A program made the translations under genes and the position numbers. Under the pieces are notes generated by a model. The model was given only the letters and a program-made list of their open reading frames with translations. It had not been told where the DNA came from and did not search any database. From Bacteroides salyersiae WAL 10018 = DSM 18765 = JCM 12988 (GTDB taxonomy: Bacteria > Bacteroidota > Bacteroidia > Bacteroidales > Bacteroidaceae): a DNA stretch of 64,000 bases. Each line of letters begins with the position of its first letter. The stretch's first letter is position 1. The stretch is taken from the NCBI RefSeq assembly GCF_000381365.1, contig NZ_KB905467.1, positions 427,604 to 491,603 on the forward strand, read 5' to 3'. Shown piece by piece: positions 17,611 through 25,897 of the stretch.

Positions 17611-18461
17611 CTTTTTAATAACTTTTTTAATTCTTCTTCATTGAACCATTGTTGTTGTGACGGACGTCCCGTACCTCGGACGGCAGAAGTCTCTTGTGTT
17701 GCAGGGATTCCCACTTGACGGGTATGTACAATTTGGCAGGAGATATCCATCGTGTCCAACGGATCTCTCCTGCGAGGTTTGAAACTTGAATATTCTTTTG
17801 GAAATTCAACGCCTAATTCATCCAATAAAACTTTTAGTTGACGGCGCGGTCCTTTCGCTTTCGGGTTATCTTTCATTTGATACATCAGCTTGCGATGTTG
17901 GTCAAACGGCTCCTGGTATTCCCGCAGCATTTCCCGGTTGACGAAAGTAATGTAAGTGACCGTACCGTTTCCTGCGTATTCTATGATACTCAGCCCTTGG
18001 TTGTGTGCCAGATATTTTGTATGCCTGTGCGTACACATTGCCGTGTCGTGTATCAGTTTGGAATAAAAGAAAAGTATAAAATCGTGTTCGTCCTTGAAAG
18101 GAATGCCTTTGGGAGTCATATACCGGCTTTTGATACGTTTCATGTAATGCGGTGTCACCCGGCTGCATCTGAAACGGTCGATGAGATAGATACCTTTTTC
18201 ACCATATTCGTTGGTATAGAAGGTATAGAAAGCTTCGATAAACATTTTATTGTTTAAAACGACGAGCATAATGTTCCATTCGATTCCGGTATGCGGAGAG
18301 GTGACACGTACGTGACTCTCCACCGGAAACGTCAGTGAACATCTCAATCGGGTACCGCTTCTCGCCATTAATTCCCGGTATTCTTCGGACAAGAAAGTCC
18401 ATTCTTTACTTAGTTCTGCTTCTATCTGTATAGGTAGGAGGTTGTTGCTGTATTCTTTCAT
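17607..18461 (-). CDS. Protein of unknown function, translationally coupled to nudC
   Basis: About 284 residues from the preferred ATG at 18461 (MKEYSNNLLP); an in-frame ATG at 18542 would overlap the ABC-F gene. I do not recognise the family. There is no signal peptide or membrane segment. The protein is basic, with SGTRLRCSLTF, IEWNIMLVVLNNKMFIEAFYTFY, RFRCSRVTPHYMKRI, FILFFYSKLIHDTAMCTHRHTKYL and a charged, probably disordered C-terminus (FKPRRRDPLDTMD ... EEELKKLLKR). The four-base ATGA overlap with nudC suggests a joint role, perhaps with RNA, but that is a guess from position only. Confidence 0.7.
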   Translation of the reverse strand: MKEYSNNLLPIQIEAELSKEWTFLSEEYRELMARSGTRLRCSLTFPVESHVRVTSPHTGIEWNIMLVVLNNKMFIEAFYTFYTNEYGEKGIYLIDRFRCSRVTPHYMKRIKSRYMTPKGIPFKDEHDFILFFYSKLIHDTAMCTHRHTKYLAHNQGLSIIEYAGNGTVTYITFVNREMLREYQEPFDQHRKLMYQMKDNPKAKGPRRQLKVLLDELGVEFPKEYSSFKPRRRDPLDTMDISCQIVHTRQVGIPATQETSAVRGTGRPSQQQWFNEEELKKLLKR

Positions 18462-18516
18462 GAAAAAATCATTATGTTCGCTTGCGGCGTTATCTCTTAG
18501 AAGAGGATGATAAATT

Positions 18517-20112
18517 TCAGACAAAGGTATGAAAATTTTCAATACCTATTTCATTCACGAAATATTTGTCGTGAGAAACCACAACTACCGTGCCTGTATA
18601 ATTTTTGATTGTCGCCGTGATGATTTCGATGCTTTGAATATCCAGATTATTCGTAGGCTCATCCAGAATGAACATGTCCGGAGTATTGTCACTGATCATC
18701 AGACAGCAAAAAGCAAGTCTCATCTTTTCACCGCCACTTAATTTCCGGCAAGATTTGTCCCATACGGTTGCCGGAAACAGGTAGCGGTTGAGTATGGTTT
18801 TTATTTCATGTTCAGGTAGATTACGACTATTAAAGGTTTCCGCCTGTTCGAGGACACTCTTGTCATTTTTAATAATGGAATATTCCTGATTGAGGTAAAC
18901 GTATTTGAAGTCTATACGGGAAAGGCTCCCTTGTGTGGGGACAATCTCTCCGGTAATGAGTTTCAATAAAGTTGTTTTTCCCGATCCATTTACTCCTTTG
19001 ATACAGAGACGGTCACCGCTTTTTAGCTGAAAACTCAAGGATTCTTTCCATAATGCGTCATTATTGTTATAACTGAAATTGATATCCTTGGCCGTAATCA
19101 ATATCTTACCGGTATGTAGCGAAGAAGCATTGAAATCAGTTTTTAGCGCTGCCGTACCGGTAAGGGTATTTCTGAGTCGGTTCATTTCATTTGTCAGTTG
19201 CTCTGATTTTTCGGCATGTATGTTATTTAGTTTGGTTGTACTTTTTTCTGCTTTATCTTTTAGGGTATTCATTGCTATGCGAGGAATCCTTTTTTTTATA
19301 TTCGCTTTTTCTCCACGTACGTTTTGTTTATTTTTTCGTTCTGCCATTTCTCTGGCTGTTTTCTTAGCCAGACGTAATTCTTTCTCTTTTTCTTCGAGTT
19401 GCTGCTGTAAAGCATTCATCATGATACCTTTCTGTTCTTTGTAGAATTCATAATTTCCTCCATATACGTTTATGCCGCTCCGGGTAAGTTCGCAGGTAGT
19501 ATTCAGTAAGTTGAGCAGTGTCCGGTCGTGGCTGACGATAATCAAAGTAGAAGAGGTCCTTTTCACAAATTCATAGAGTTGTTTTCTGCCTTCTGTATCC
19601 AGGTGGTTGGTCGGTTCATCCAACAGGATGACAGAAGGGGCATGTATTTCCATACCTGCCAGAAACACCCGTGTTTTTTCTCCGCCGCTCAGTTCGCACA
19701 TCGATTGTGACGTTGATTTATCATGTATTCCCCAAGAAACTAATGCAGTTTGTACCCGCTCTTCAATATTCCAGTCATCATTCAGAATATGAAAGTTTTC
19801 TACGGAAGCATCACCGTTCAGGATAGCATGTAGTGCTCTAATTTTCGTATCTATCTGCAATGCTTCTGCAATAGTCTGATTATCGTACTGTCCGAAGTGT
19901 TGAGGGATGTAATATAAATCATCCGGACGAATGATTGTACCCGATGAAGGGGGAAGCCATCCCGCAATAATCTGTAAGAGAGTTGATTTCCCTGATCCGT
20001 TATTACCGATTAATGCTACTTTTTGTCCTTTATTTACAGATAGATCGAGGTCTTTGAATAGAATATCTTTATCTGCGTGTATGTATGTGATTTTTTGAAT
20101 GGATATACTCAT
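18517..20112 (-). CDS. ABC-F family ATPase (ribosome-associated type)
   Basis: A 531-residue protein with two ATPase domains and no membrane segments. NBD1: ALIGNNGSGKST, LSGGEKTRVFLAG, ILLDEPTNHLD, IIVSHD. A long charged linker follows at about residues 235-310 (NALQQQLEEKEKELRLAKK and further Lys/Arg-rich helices). NBD2: GVNGSGKTT, LSGGEKMRLAFC, ILDEPTNNLD, VVVSHDKYF. ABC-F proteins bind the ribosomal E site and either tune translation or push antibiotics off the ribosome. The mid-length linker and the leader with short ORFs suit a resistance-type member, but drug class cannot be read. It is monocistronic or heads a unit with the unknown gene and nudC. Confidence 0.9.
   Translation of the reverse strand: MSISIQKITYIHADKDILFKDLDLSVNKGQKVALIGNNGSGKSTLLQIIAGWLPPSSGTIIRPDDLYYIPQHFGQYDNQTIAEALQIDTKIRALHAILNGDASVENFHILNDDWNIEERVQTALVSWGIHDKSTSQSMCELSGGEKTRVFLAGMEIHAPSVILLDEPTNHLDTEGRKQLYEFVKRTSSTLIIVSHDRTLLNLLNTTCELTRSGINVYGGNYEFYKEQKGIMMNALQQQLEEKEKELRLAKKTAREMAERKNKQNVRGEKANIKKRIPRIAMNTLKDKAEKSTTKLNNIHAEKSEQLTNEMNRLRNTLTGTAALKTDFNASSLHTGKILITAKDINFSYNNNDALWKESLSFQLKSGDRLCIKGVNGSGKTTLLKLITGEIVPTQGSLSRIDFKYVYLNQEYSIIKNDKSVLEQAETFNSRNLPEHEIKTILNRYLFPATVWDKSCRKLSGGEKMRLAFCCLMISDNTPDMFILDEPTNNLDIQSIEIITATIKNYTGTVVVVSHDKYFVNEIGIENFHTFV
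18522..18529 (-). promoter_or_regulatory. -7 element inside the 3' end of the ABC-F gene
   Basis: TACCTTTG on the minus strand fits TAnnTTTG and would start a transcript near 18515, upstream of the ATG at 18461 but inside the longer frame from 18542. This favours the shorter start of the unknown gene. No clear -33 element is seen. Confidence 0.4.
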
Positions 20113-20133
20113 GCTGATTATGGTTTTGAAAGT

Positions 20134-20291
20134 TTAAAGACTGGGATTGGTCATCACGAAAAAGTAGGGAGGAGAGAGATAAACACAATAGTGGCCAAAC
20201 ATACACGTTTGTGATGCTCAGTGTCGATAGAAAAATAGCATGTAAAAAGTGATGTTTACCGAAATGTGTTGTCTTACTTGGATATTCTCAT
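20134..20291 (-). promoter_or_regulatory. Leader of the ABC-F gene with three short upstream ORFs
   Basis: From the promoter at 20318-20347 the ABC-F transcript would have a leader of about 195 bases. It contains three ATG-started short frames: 20274-20291 (MRISK), 20218-20241 (MLFFYRH) and 20134-20202 (22 residues, including SPPYFFVM). Drug-responsive ABC-F genes elsewhere are often controlled by ribosome stalling on such leader peptides. No strong terminator hairpin is obvious in the leader, so the mechanism is open. Confidence 0.4.
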
Positions 20292-20317
20292 CGGAGTAGT
20301 TTAATTAATTCCGGGGG

Positions 20318-20347
20318 CAAAGGTAAGATAAAAAATGAAACTCCCAA
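20318..20347 (-). promoter_or_regulatory. Bacteroides-type promoter of the ABC-F gene
   Basis: On the minus strand TTG (20345-20347), 19 bases, then TACCTTTG (20318-20325). Predicted start near 20310. Confidence 0.7.
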
Positions 20348-20896
20348 CACTATATTAGTATCAATATTTAATTTCCTACTAATTTCACGGACAATTTTAA
20401 GGTCGACTCATATTAAATATAGTCGCTAAGGCGTGAAAGACTCATTCTGATTAGTTTGGAAAAAGATTTTTGATTGAAATCCATTTCAAACATGTGGAGC
20501 TTAAGAACATCTACCCTTGGAGGATAGGAAAACTTTTAAAACAGATCGATGGTTTATATAGTGAGAAAATCGCACGTCTGATTTTAACATTGTTAATCCT
20601 GTTTTCGGCATATGGTTTCTTCCGTTGCAAAACATTAATTTCTTTACCTGTAAAGAAGCGTATTCTTACCAACAAGAATACGTATTTAACACAGTATTAA
20701 AAGCGTATTCTTACAGGCTAAGAATATCAGTTTAATTGTTTATTAAATAAGTGATTAATTCTTTGATATACAGTGGTTAACGCCATTTGTATTTGTCTCC
20801 CGGTATGGAATATCCCCTATTGGTTCGAAAAATGACTCTTTCCTGTACTTGTCAAATTAGCAACTTCAGTTGTGTCAAATTGCTTTTTATCATTAC
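20348..20896. other. Intergenic region with two CGTATTCTT hairpins, no convincing gene
   Basis: Between the ABC-F promoter and the end of the GNAT gene. The direct repeat AAGCGTATTCTTAC occurs at 20656-20669 and 20701-20714; each copy can fold back on AAGAATACG or AAGAATAT downstream (20659-20682 and about 20704-20728). A 76-codon frame at 20470-20700 starts with TTG, ends inside this repeat and shows no recognisable domain, so it is not called a gene. Confidence 0.5.
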
Positions 20897-21400
20897 TTAT
20901 AAAAGTTTCTCATATGCCATGCGGCTTCCTCTTTGATATAATATTTCACCACAATAACTGAATCCTAACTTTTCTAACATTCTGTGCATATAGAAATTAT
21001 CAAAATTGGTATCTACTTTGAAACTATGAATGCCTTGACTGCGGCTTAGCTCTTCTACTTTCTGCATAAATAGAGAGGCGATTCCTTTTTGTTTCATTTC
21101 ATTGGCAACGGCCAGCCGATGAACAACTACATAAGGTTGTTCGCTTAACCAGCTACCGTCAATGGAATTATAGGCAGGTTCCCCGTCAAAGACTACTGCG
21201 GCATAAGCTATGATATCGGCTTCACTGCACAATACATAGGCATAACCGTTACGAATGTCATTAGCTATATTTTCCGGTAAAGGATATGTTTCGTCCCATT
21301 GCTGTTTGTTTTGCCGAAGCATTTGTGCTTTGGCTTGCAAGATGATTTCCCATATTCTGGCAGCATCTTCGGTGGTTGCTTTTCGAAATGTCAGTTGCAT
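20897..21400 (-). CDS. GNAT-family N-acetyltransferase
   Basis: A 167-residue acetyl-CoA-dependent acyltransferase of the GNAT fold. Seen: the N-terminal MQLTFRKATTEDAARIWEII, YVVVHRLAVANEMKQKGIASLFM carrying the pantetheine-binding R/Q-x-x-G-x-G/A-like loop (MKQKGIA), then FKVDTNFDNFYMHRMLEKLGFSYCG, the usual C-terminal acceptor strand. The substrate is unknown. A TATTTTTG -7 element on the minus strand (21459-21466) may drive it. It is monocistronic. Confidence 0.88.
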   Translation of the reverse strand: MQLTFRKATTEDAARIWEIILQAKAQMLRQNKQQWDETYPLPENIANDIRNGYAYVLCSEADIIAYAAVVFDGEPAYNSIDGSWLSEQPYVVVHRLAVANEMKQKGIASLFMQKVEELSRSQGIHSFKVDTNFDNFYMHRMLEKLGFSYCGEILYQRGSRMAYEKLL

Positions 21401-21506
21401 ATTGTTTTATAAATAACGTCTTACTGTGATAATTCTTTGAAATGAAAAAGTCTTGTTGCAAAAATAGAAAAAAGAAAGGAATCTTACCCTATAATAGTAA
21501 AAATAG

Positions 21507-21547
21507 CACCTGCACTTGCCGATAATTTAAGCAGGCAGGCACAGGTG
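21507..21547 (-). terminator. Terminator after the RclA-like gene
   Basis: On the minus strand CACCTGTGCCTGCC pairs imperfectly with GGCAAGTGCAGGTG and is followed by CTATTTTTAC. It lies about 42 bases past the stop of the flavoprotein gene. Confidence 0.65.
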
Positions 21548-21588
21548 TTGTTTGAGGAATTTAAAAAAAAAGTTTTTAAGTTTCCTGT

Positions 21589-22965
21589 TTAATCGAATGT
21601 GAATAATTGATTCAGGACTTCGCTCATACTCGGATGCGTGAAAATAAAATCACGCAGGAAGCTGTAATGTTGTCCGGACTTCATGGCTACATTGACGATA
21701 TTGATCATTTCCGATGCATCTGCACAGAATAAAGTACATCCCATGATTTTTCCGGTGTGCGCATCGACGATTGCCTTCAGCATGCCATCTACCTTTTGTA
21801 ATGTGCGGGCACGCGCTACGGCTGTTGCCGGTAAACGGGATACTTTGAATGAATAACCTTTTTTTATGGCTTCCTCTTCCGTGAGACCGACGTGTGCCAA
21901 AGGAGGATCTATGAATACAGAGTAAGCAAGCGGGTTGCGATCTTCCGTTGTCCGTTCTTTGTCACCGAATAGCTTGTTACGAATAATCCGGTAATCGTCC
22001 AAAGAGACATAAGTAAATTGCGGACCTCCTTTCACATCTCCCATCGCCCATATATGCGGAGTGGTAGTATGCAGATGTACATCTGTGATGATTGCACCTT
22101 GTGAATCGACTTGTACGCCTGCTGCTTGAAGATTTAATCCGTCGATCATCGGTTTACGTCCTGTTGCCAATAGGATGGCATCTCCATCTATAAAATAAGG
22201 AGTACCGTCCGAAGCGTCCGTATAGGCCAGCGTAACGCCGTTGGCCGTATCATGAATTGATTGTGCGCGGGCATTCAAACGGATTTCGATACCTTTTCTT
22301 TCCAGAACCTCCCGTACACTGTTGGCAATATCCCGGTCTTCACGCGGCATGAAGAATCTGCCCCCTTCCAGGATGGTTACTTTACTTCCGAATTCGGCAT
22401 ACATAGATGCGAATTCAAGTCCGATATATCCACCGCCTACAATAATGAGGTGTTGGGGAAGTAGTTCCATATCCAGTAAGGTTGAACTGGTATACACCCG
22501 CTTGCTATCACGGATACCGTCGATGGCGGGGATAATACTCGTAGAACCGGTATTGATGAAAATTTCTTTTCCTTGCAATTCTATTTCTTCATCGGGGAGT
22601 GTTACTTTTACTGTGTCAGGACATATAAAGGAAGCAGTTCCGGTATAGATCGTTACGTTCGGACGGTTGGCCAGGTCATCGAAATTCTTGTCACGCAGGA
22701 ATGAGGTTAATTTGTCTTTACGGGCAATGGCTAATTTATAAAAGTTACTTTGCTTTTTGTAATCCCCCTGATACATAATTCCGGATATTTCTGCTTCATG
22801 TATCAAAGCCTTGGTTGGTATACAAGCTACATTTATACACGTACCGCCATACATTTTGTCAGAGCGTTCTATCAGGGCTATTTTCCAGCCACGATTGGCC
22901 AGTTCGGCAGCTAATGTCTTTCCACCTTTGCCGAAACCTATAATAATTGCATCATATTGTTTCAT
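21589..22965 (-). CDS. rclA: RclA-like pyridine nucleotide-disulfide oxidoreductase
   Basis: A 458-residue class I flavoprotein disulfide reductase. Seen: FAD-binding GFGKGGKTLAAELANRGW, redox-active Cys pair in YGGTCINVACIPTKALIHEA, NAD(P)-binding LIIVGGGYIGLEFASMYAEFGSKV, HIWAMGDVKGGPQFTYVSLDDY and the dimer-domain end FIFTHPSMSEVLNQLF. It matches E. coli RclA closely (GFGKAGKTLA, FTYISLDDYRIVR, FTHPSMSE). RclA is a hypothiocyanous acid/copper reductase protecting against reactive chlorine species. It lacks the N-terminal metal-binding domain of mercuric reductases. An AraC-type regulator lies upstream on the same strand, as RclR does near rclA in E. coli, but 513 bp away. Confidence 0.88.
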   Translation of the reverse strand: MKQYDAIIIGFGKGGKTLAAELANRGWKIALIERSDKMYGGTCINVACIPTKALIHEAEISGIMYQGDYKKQSNFYKLAIARKDKLTSFLRDKNFDDLANRPNVTIYTGTASFICPDTVKVTLPDEEIELQGKEIFINTGSTSIIPAIDGIRDSKRVYTSSTLLDMELLPQHLIIVGGGYIGLEFASMYAEFGSKVTILEGGRFFMPREDRDIANSVREVLERKGIEIRLNARAQSIHDTANGVTLAYTDASDGTPYFIDGDAILLATGRKPMIDGLNLQAAGVQVDSQGAIITDVHLHTTTPHIWAMGDVKGGPQFTYVSLDDYRIIRNKLFGDKERTTEDRNPLAYSVFIDPPLAHVGLTEEEAIKKGYSFKVSRLPATAVARARTLQKVDGMLKAIVDAHTGKIMGCTLFCADASEMINIVNVAMKSGQHYSFLRDFIFTHPSMSEVLNQLFTFD

Positions 22966-23478
22966 AATTCTTGTCTTTTTAAGAGGTTATTATTTAGAAC
23001 ATAACATTTGGAAGATGACATTTGTTTCGATTGTTGAATGAGAACGGTGAGTGTGATTGAAGCCAGTTCGATGAATAAAAGGTATTTTTAACCATAATAA
23101 ATTAAATTCATTAAATAACTGTGTATCAATAAGAATTGTTTGTGTAAGCATTTAAGATGTGAAGTAACGGTGAAACGCAGATGTGAAATGATAATTGTAT
23201 GGTTAAAATGATATACAACGTTTGTGGATTGTAATATCTTGGTTTATAGCATGTTATATAAAAGAATTTTTTCTCGTAGAGGAGTTGGTTGAAACTCGTA
23301 GAGAAACCACTCGTTCCTCGTAGAGAAACGAAACGTTTCTTTACGAGAAAACGATGGGGGTTTTATAAAAAGTTACAATATGTGTGGGTTCGACGTAAAA
23401 GAGAAGCCTTTTATTGTATGATTTGTTGAATATCTATAAATTGTTTCCGGCTTCTTTATCTGTGTAATTTCTATTCTA
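22966..23478. other. Intergenic region upstream of rclA-like gene with repeat cluster
   Basis: No gene is seen. The left part is the upstream region of the RclA-like gene; no TAnnTTTG element was found on its coding strand, which fits an activator-dependent promoter. The right part holds the CTCGTAGAGAAA repeat cluster at 23269-23349. Confidence 0.5.
23269..23349. repeat. Second cluster of CTCGTAGAGAAA-type short repeats
   Basis: Copies: 23270-23282 (TTTCTCGTAGAGG), 23295-23307 (CTCGTAGAGAAAC), 23317-23330 (CTCGTAGAGAAACG) and an inverted copy at 23334-23347 (CGTTTCTTTACGAG). The last two form a 14-base stem with one mismatch around a 3-base loop. The motif is the same as at 2475-2553. Confidence 0.75.
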
Positions 23479-24324
23479 CTATTTTTCTTGTTTTTCAGCT
23501 TCATTACGGAATTGAACGGTACTTTGTCCGGTCATATTCTTAAAAAAACGACTGAATGAAGACTGATCTTCAAAACCTAACAGATCGGCTATTTCTTTGG
23601 AACTCTTTGTGCTGTACAATAAGAGACGTTTAGCCTCAGCCTCTATCCGTTCATGAATGATACGGAGTGGGGAGGGGAGTTTGCAAGTTGAAAAAATATT
23701 CGATAGTGTTTTCGGGGATTTATGCAGCATATCCGCGTAATCCTGCACTTGTTTCTTTTCCCGATAATGGGTATCTACCAAAATAAAGAACTGGCGGATA
23801 ATTTCGAAACTATACTCTTTTTCTTGAGTAATATTCAATCGATGGCGTGCAATGCGTGTACTTTGAATAATGAAACGCTTCAATTGTATACGAAGCATTT
23901 CCTCCTGCAAATTGTCTGTGACGGAAAACTCTTTACAGAGGGTGTCGGCAATGTCATTCAGGGTTTTCTGTTCCGCTTCGTTCAATGTGAAACGTATCAC
24001 ATGCGAAGAACCGTTGAATAAGAATCCACTACAGGATACTTCGTGGTCATTGCCATAAATACAGTAAAAGTTGCTGTTGAACAACAAAGTCAGATAGTCT
24101 CCGTCAATAGATTTAAATTCCAGATGCTGCAAGTTGGAAAGGGAGATTATCTCATTTTTTGCAAGCATTATTTCCTGGTGGTCTATTTCCAGCGTTATAC
24201 TTCCGCTTCTTACCCAGATAAATTTGTAAAGGCTCTTTTCTTTTTGCAGAGTTTTGTCTGCGTGATAAGAATCGGTAAGAACGAGCTTACCTTTTAATTT
24301 GGTATTGAATTGTTGAGTCATCAT
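23479..24324 (-). CDS. AraC-family transcriptional regulator
   Basis: A 281-residue protein. The N-terminal half (about 1-150) is an effector-binding cupin-like domain (SLYKFIWVRSGSITLEIDHQEIMLAKNE). The C-terminal hundred residues carry two helix-turn-helix units: VQDYADMLHKSPKTLSNIF and the AraC signature STKSSKEIADLLGFEDQSSF followed by SRFFKNMTGQS. Its ATG overlaps the TGA of cdd (24321-24324), so cdd and this gene are co-translated. It may regulate the RclA-like gene downstream, by analogy with RclR, but the N-terminal domain shows no obvious redox Cys pair of the RclR kind. Confidence 0.9.
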   Translation of the reverse strand: MMTQQFNTKLKGKLVLTDSYHADKTLQKEKSLYKFIWVRSGSITLEIDHQEIMLAKNEIISLSNLQHLEFKSIDGDYLTLLFNSNFYCIYGNDHEVSCSGFLFNGSSHVIRFTLNEAEQKTLNDIADTLCKEFSVTDNLQEEMLRIQLKRFIIQSTRIARHRLNITQEKEYSFEIIRQFFILVDTHYREKKQVQDYADMLHKSPKTLSNIFSTCKLPSPLRIIHERIEAEAKRLLLYSTKSSKEIADLLGFEDQSSFSRFFKNMTGQSTVQFRNEAEKQEK

Positions 24325-24803
24325 ACTTTCATTGCTGAGGCGTCAAATGAAAGAGGCAACAGTACGCCGATACTTTTTACCTCATAAATGGCTTTTTTCC
24401 CATAGAGAAGAATGCGAATGGGCCGTTGGTAACGTTTTTCAGTTTCCAGTATCACCTGTCGGCACGCCCCGCATGGTGGGATCGGGAGATCGATAAAATC
24501 TTTTTCCGTTCGGGCGGCAATGGCAAGCGTAGTTACCGGCTGATCCGGATATTGTGAGTTGGCATAGAACAAAGTAGTACGTTCGGCGCACAACCCCGAT
24601 GGATAAGCGGCGTTTTCCTGATTGGTTCCGGTCACTACAGTGCCATTGGCAAGAAGGGCGGCGGCACCTACGGAAAACTTGGAATAAGGAGCATAGCTAC
24701 GGCCGGTTGCTTCCATGGCAGCCGTCATCAGAGCCTGATCCGTTTTAGTAAGTTCATCAAACTCATATACTTTGATAGTACTGGTAATCGTCAGGTCTTT
24801 CAT
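24321..24803 (-). CDS. cdd: Cytidine deaminase
   Basis: A 160-residue zinc enzyme that deaminates cytidine and deoxycytidine to uridine in pyrimidine salvage. Seen: SYAPYSKFSVGAAALL, NQENAAYPSGLCAERTTLFYA with the zinc Cys and catalytic Glu (CAE), and PPCGACRQVILE with the other two zinc Cys. The start is set at the ATG at 24803 (MKDLTITST); an ATG nine bases upstream is an alternative. A promoter with ideal spacing lies 36 bases upstream. The gene overlaps the AraC gene by four bases. Confidence 0.95.
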   Translation of the reverse strand: MKDLTITSTIKVYEFDELTKTDQALMTAAMEATGRSYAPYSKFSVGAAALLANGTVVTGTNQENAAYPSGLCAERTTLFYANSQYPDQPVTTLAIAARTEKDFIDLPIPPCGACRQVILETEKRYQRPIRILLYGKKAIYEVKSIGVLLPLSFDASAMKV

Positions 24804-24838
24804 CTTTATCAAGGGTTTTTGTTCTACAATTAATGTTA

Positions 24839-24868
24839 CAAAGTTAGGAAAGAGATTGATAATCCCAA
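24839..24868 (-). promoter_or_regulatory. Bacteroides-type promoter of the cdd-araC operon
   Basis: On the minus strand TTG (24866-24868), 19 bases, then TAACTTTG (24839-24846). Confidence 0.75.
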
Positions 24869-24917
24869 TTATTTTTATGATTTTTGTGGCATTTAACTCA
24901 CATTATCTATTTATAAA

Positions 24918-25823
24918 ATGGACAAAAGACTTCTCAGACTTATTGTAGTGACTATTGTGCTTGTTTGCTCTGTGGGTGCACAGGCTCAACGCCGGAACTC
25001 ACGTTATGTGACTTATATCGATAAATACAAGGATCTTGCCATAGAGCAGATGAAAGAACACAAAATTCCTGCCAGCATCACGTTGGCACAAGGGTTGCTC
25101 GAGAGCGGTGCGGGAATGAGTGAGTTGGCACGTAAGAGTAACAATCATTTTGGTATCAAGTGTGGGGGAAGTTGGAAAGGCCGTACGGTGCGACACGACG
25201 ATGATGCCCGTCAGGAATGTTTTCGCGCTTACAAAAATCCGAGGGATTCTTATGAAGATCATTCTACGTTTCTTACCCGGGGGGCTCGTTATGCCTTTCT
25301 TTTTAAACTCGACATAACCGATTATAAAGGGTGGGCACGCGGATTGAAGAAAGCCGGTTATGCCACAGATCCTTCCTATGCTAATCGTTTGATTACGATT
25401 ATCGAAGATTATGATTTGTATAAATATGATGCTCAGGGAGTCTACTCAAAACGGAAATTAAGAAAGCACCCGTGGTTGCTGAATCCGCATCCGGTATACA
25501 TCGCCAATGATATTGCTTATGTGGTTGCCCGTAGCGGCGATACTTTTAAAGAACTGGGTGATGAGTTCGGGATCAGTTGGAAGAAACTGGTAAAATACAA
25601 TGATCTGCAGCGCGATTATACGCTGACACAGGGGGATATTATCTATTTGAAGGCGAAAAAGAAAAAGGCTCCGAAGCAGTATAATGTATATATAGTGAAG
25701 GATGGAGACTCGATGCATACCATTTCGCAGAAATACGGTATTCGTTTGAAGAATCTTTATAAAATGAACCGGAAAGACGGTGATTATATTCCGGAAGTTG
25801 GTGACCGTTTAAGGTTGAGATAG
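24918..25823 (+). CDS. Glucosaminidase-domain protein with two LysM repeats
   Basis: A 301-residue exported wall hydrolase. Signal peptide: MDKRLLRLIVVTIVLVCSVG, cut near AQAQ. The glucosaminidase (GH73-like) domain covers about residues 30-165, with the catalytic Glu expected in ITLAQGLLESGAGMSELARK, then NNHFGIKCGG and FLTRGARYAFLF. LysM repeats follow at about 195-245 (YVVARSGDTFKELGDEFGIS) and 255-301 (YIVKDGDSMHTISQKYGI), which bind peptidoglycan. It should cut the glycan backbone in the periplasm. A strong hairpin terminator follows, overlapping an enhancer-like palindrome. Confidence 0.92.
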   Translation: MDKRLLRLIVVTIVLVCSVGAQAQRRNSRYVTYIDKYKDLAIEQMKEHKIPASITLAQGLLESGAGMSELARKSNNHFGIKCGGSWKGRTVRHDDDARQECFRAYKNPRDSYEDHSTFLTRGARYAFLFKLDITDYKGWARGLKKAGYATDPSYANRLITIIEDYDLYKYDAQGVYSKRKLRKHPWLLNPHPVYIANDIAYVVARSGDTFKELGDEFGISWKKLVKYNDLQRDYTLTQGDIIYLKAKKKKAPKQYNVYIVKDGDSMHTISQKYGIRLKNLYKMNRKDGDYIPEVGDRLRLR

Positions 25824-25858
25824 TCGGTTATTTATGCCTTATGATTCTCTAAATTCGT

Positions 25859-25897
25859 ACAGGGTGTTCGAAAACGAACACCCTGTCTTTTTCTTTT
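25859..25897 (+). terminator. Terminator after the glucosaminidase gene (overlaps enhancer palindrome)
   Basis: A perfect 12-base stem (ACAGGGTGTTCG and CGAACACCCTGT) with an AAAA loop, followed by CTTTTTCTTTTTT. The inner part, TGTTCG-N4-CGAACA, is the same palindrome found before two other sigma-54-like promoters in this window. Confidence 0.85.

Noticed and set aside
20470..20700. 76-codon plus-strand frame in the spacer between the ABC-F and GNAT genes
   Set aside because: TTG start, no promoter, no domain and it ends in a repeat; kept only as intergenic description.
21589..22965. Mercuric reductase or dihydrolipoamide dehydrogenase
   Set aside because: No N-terminal metal-binding domain or C-terminal vicinal Cys pair, and no lipoyl-complex genes nearby; the full-length match to RclA is better.
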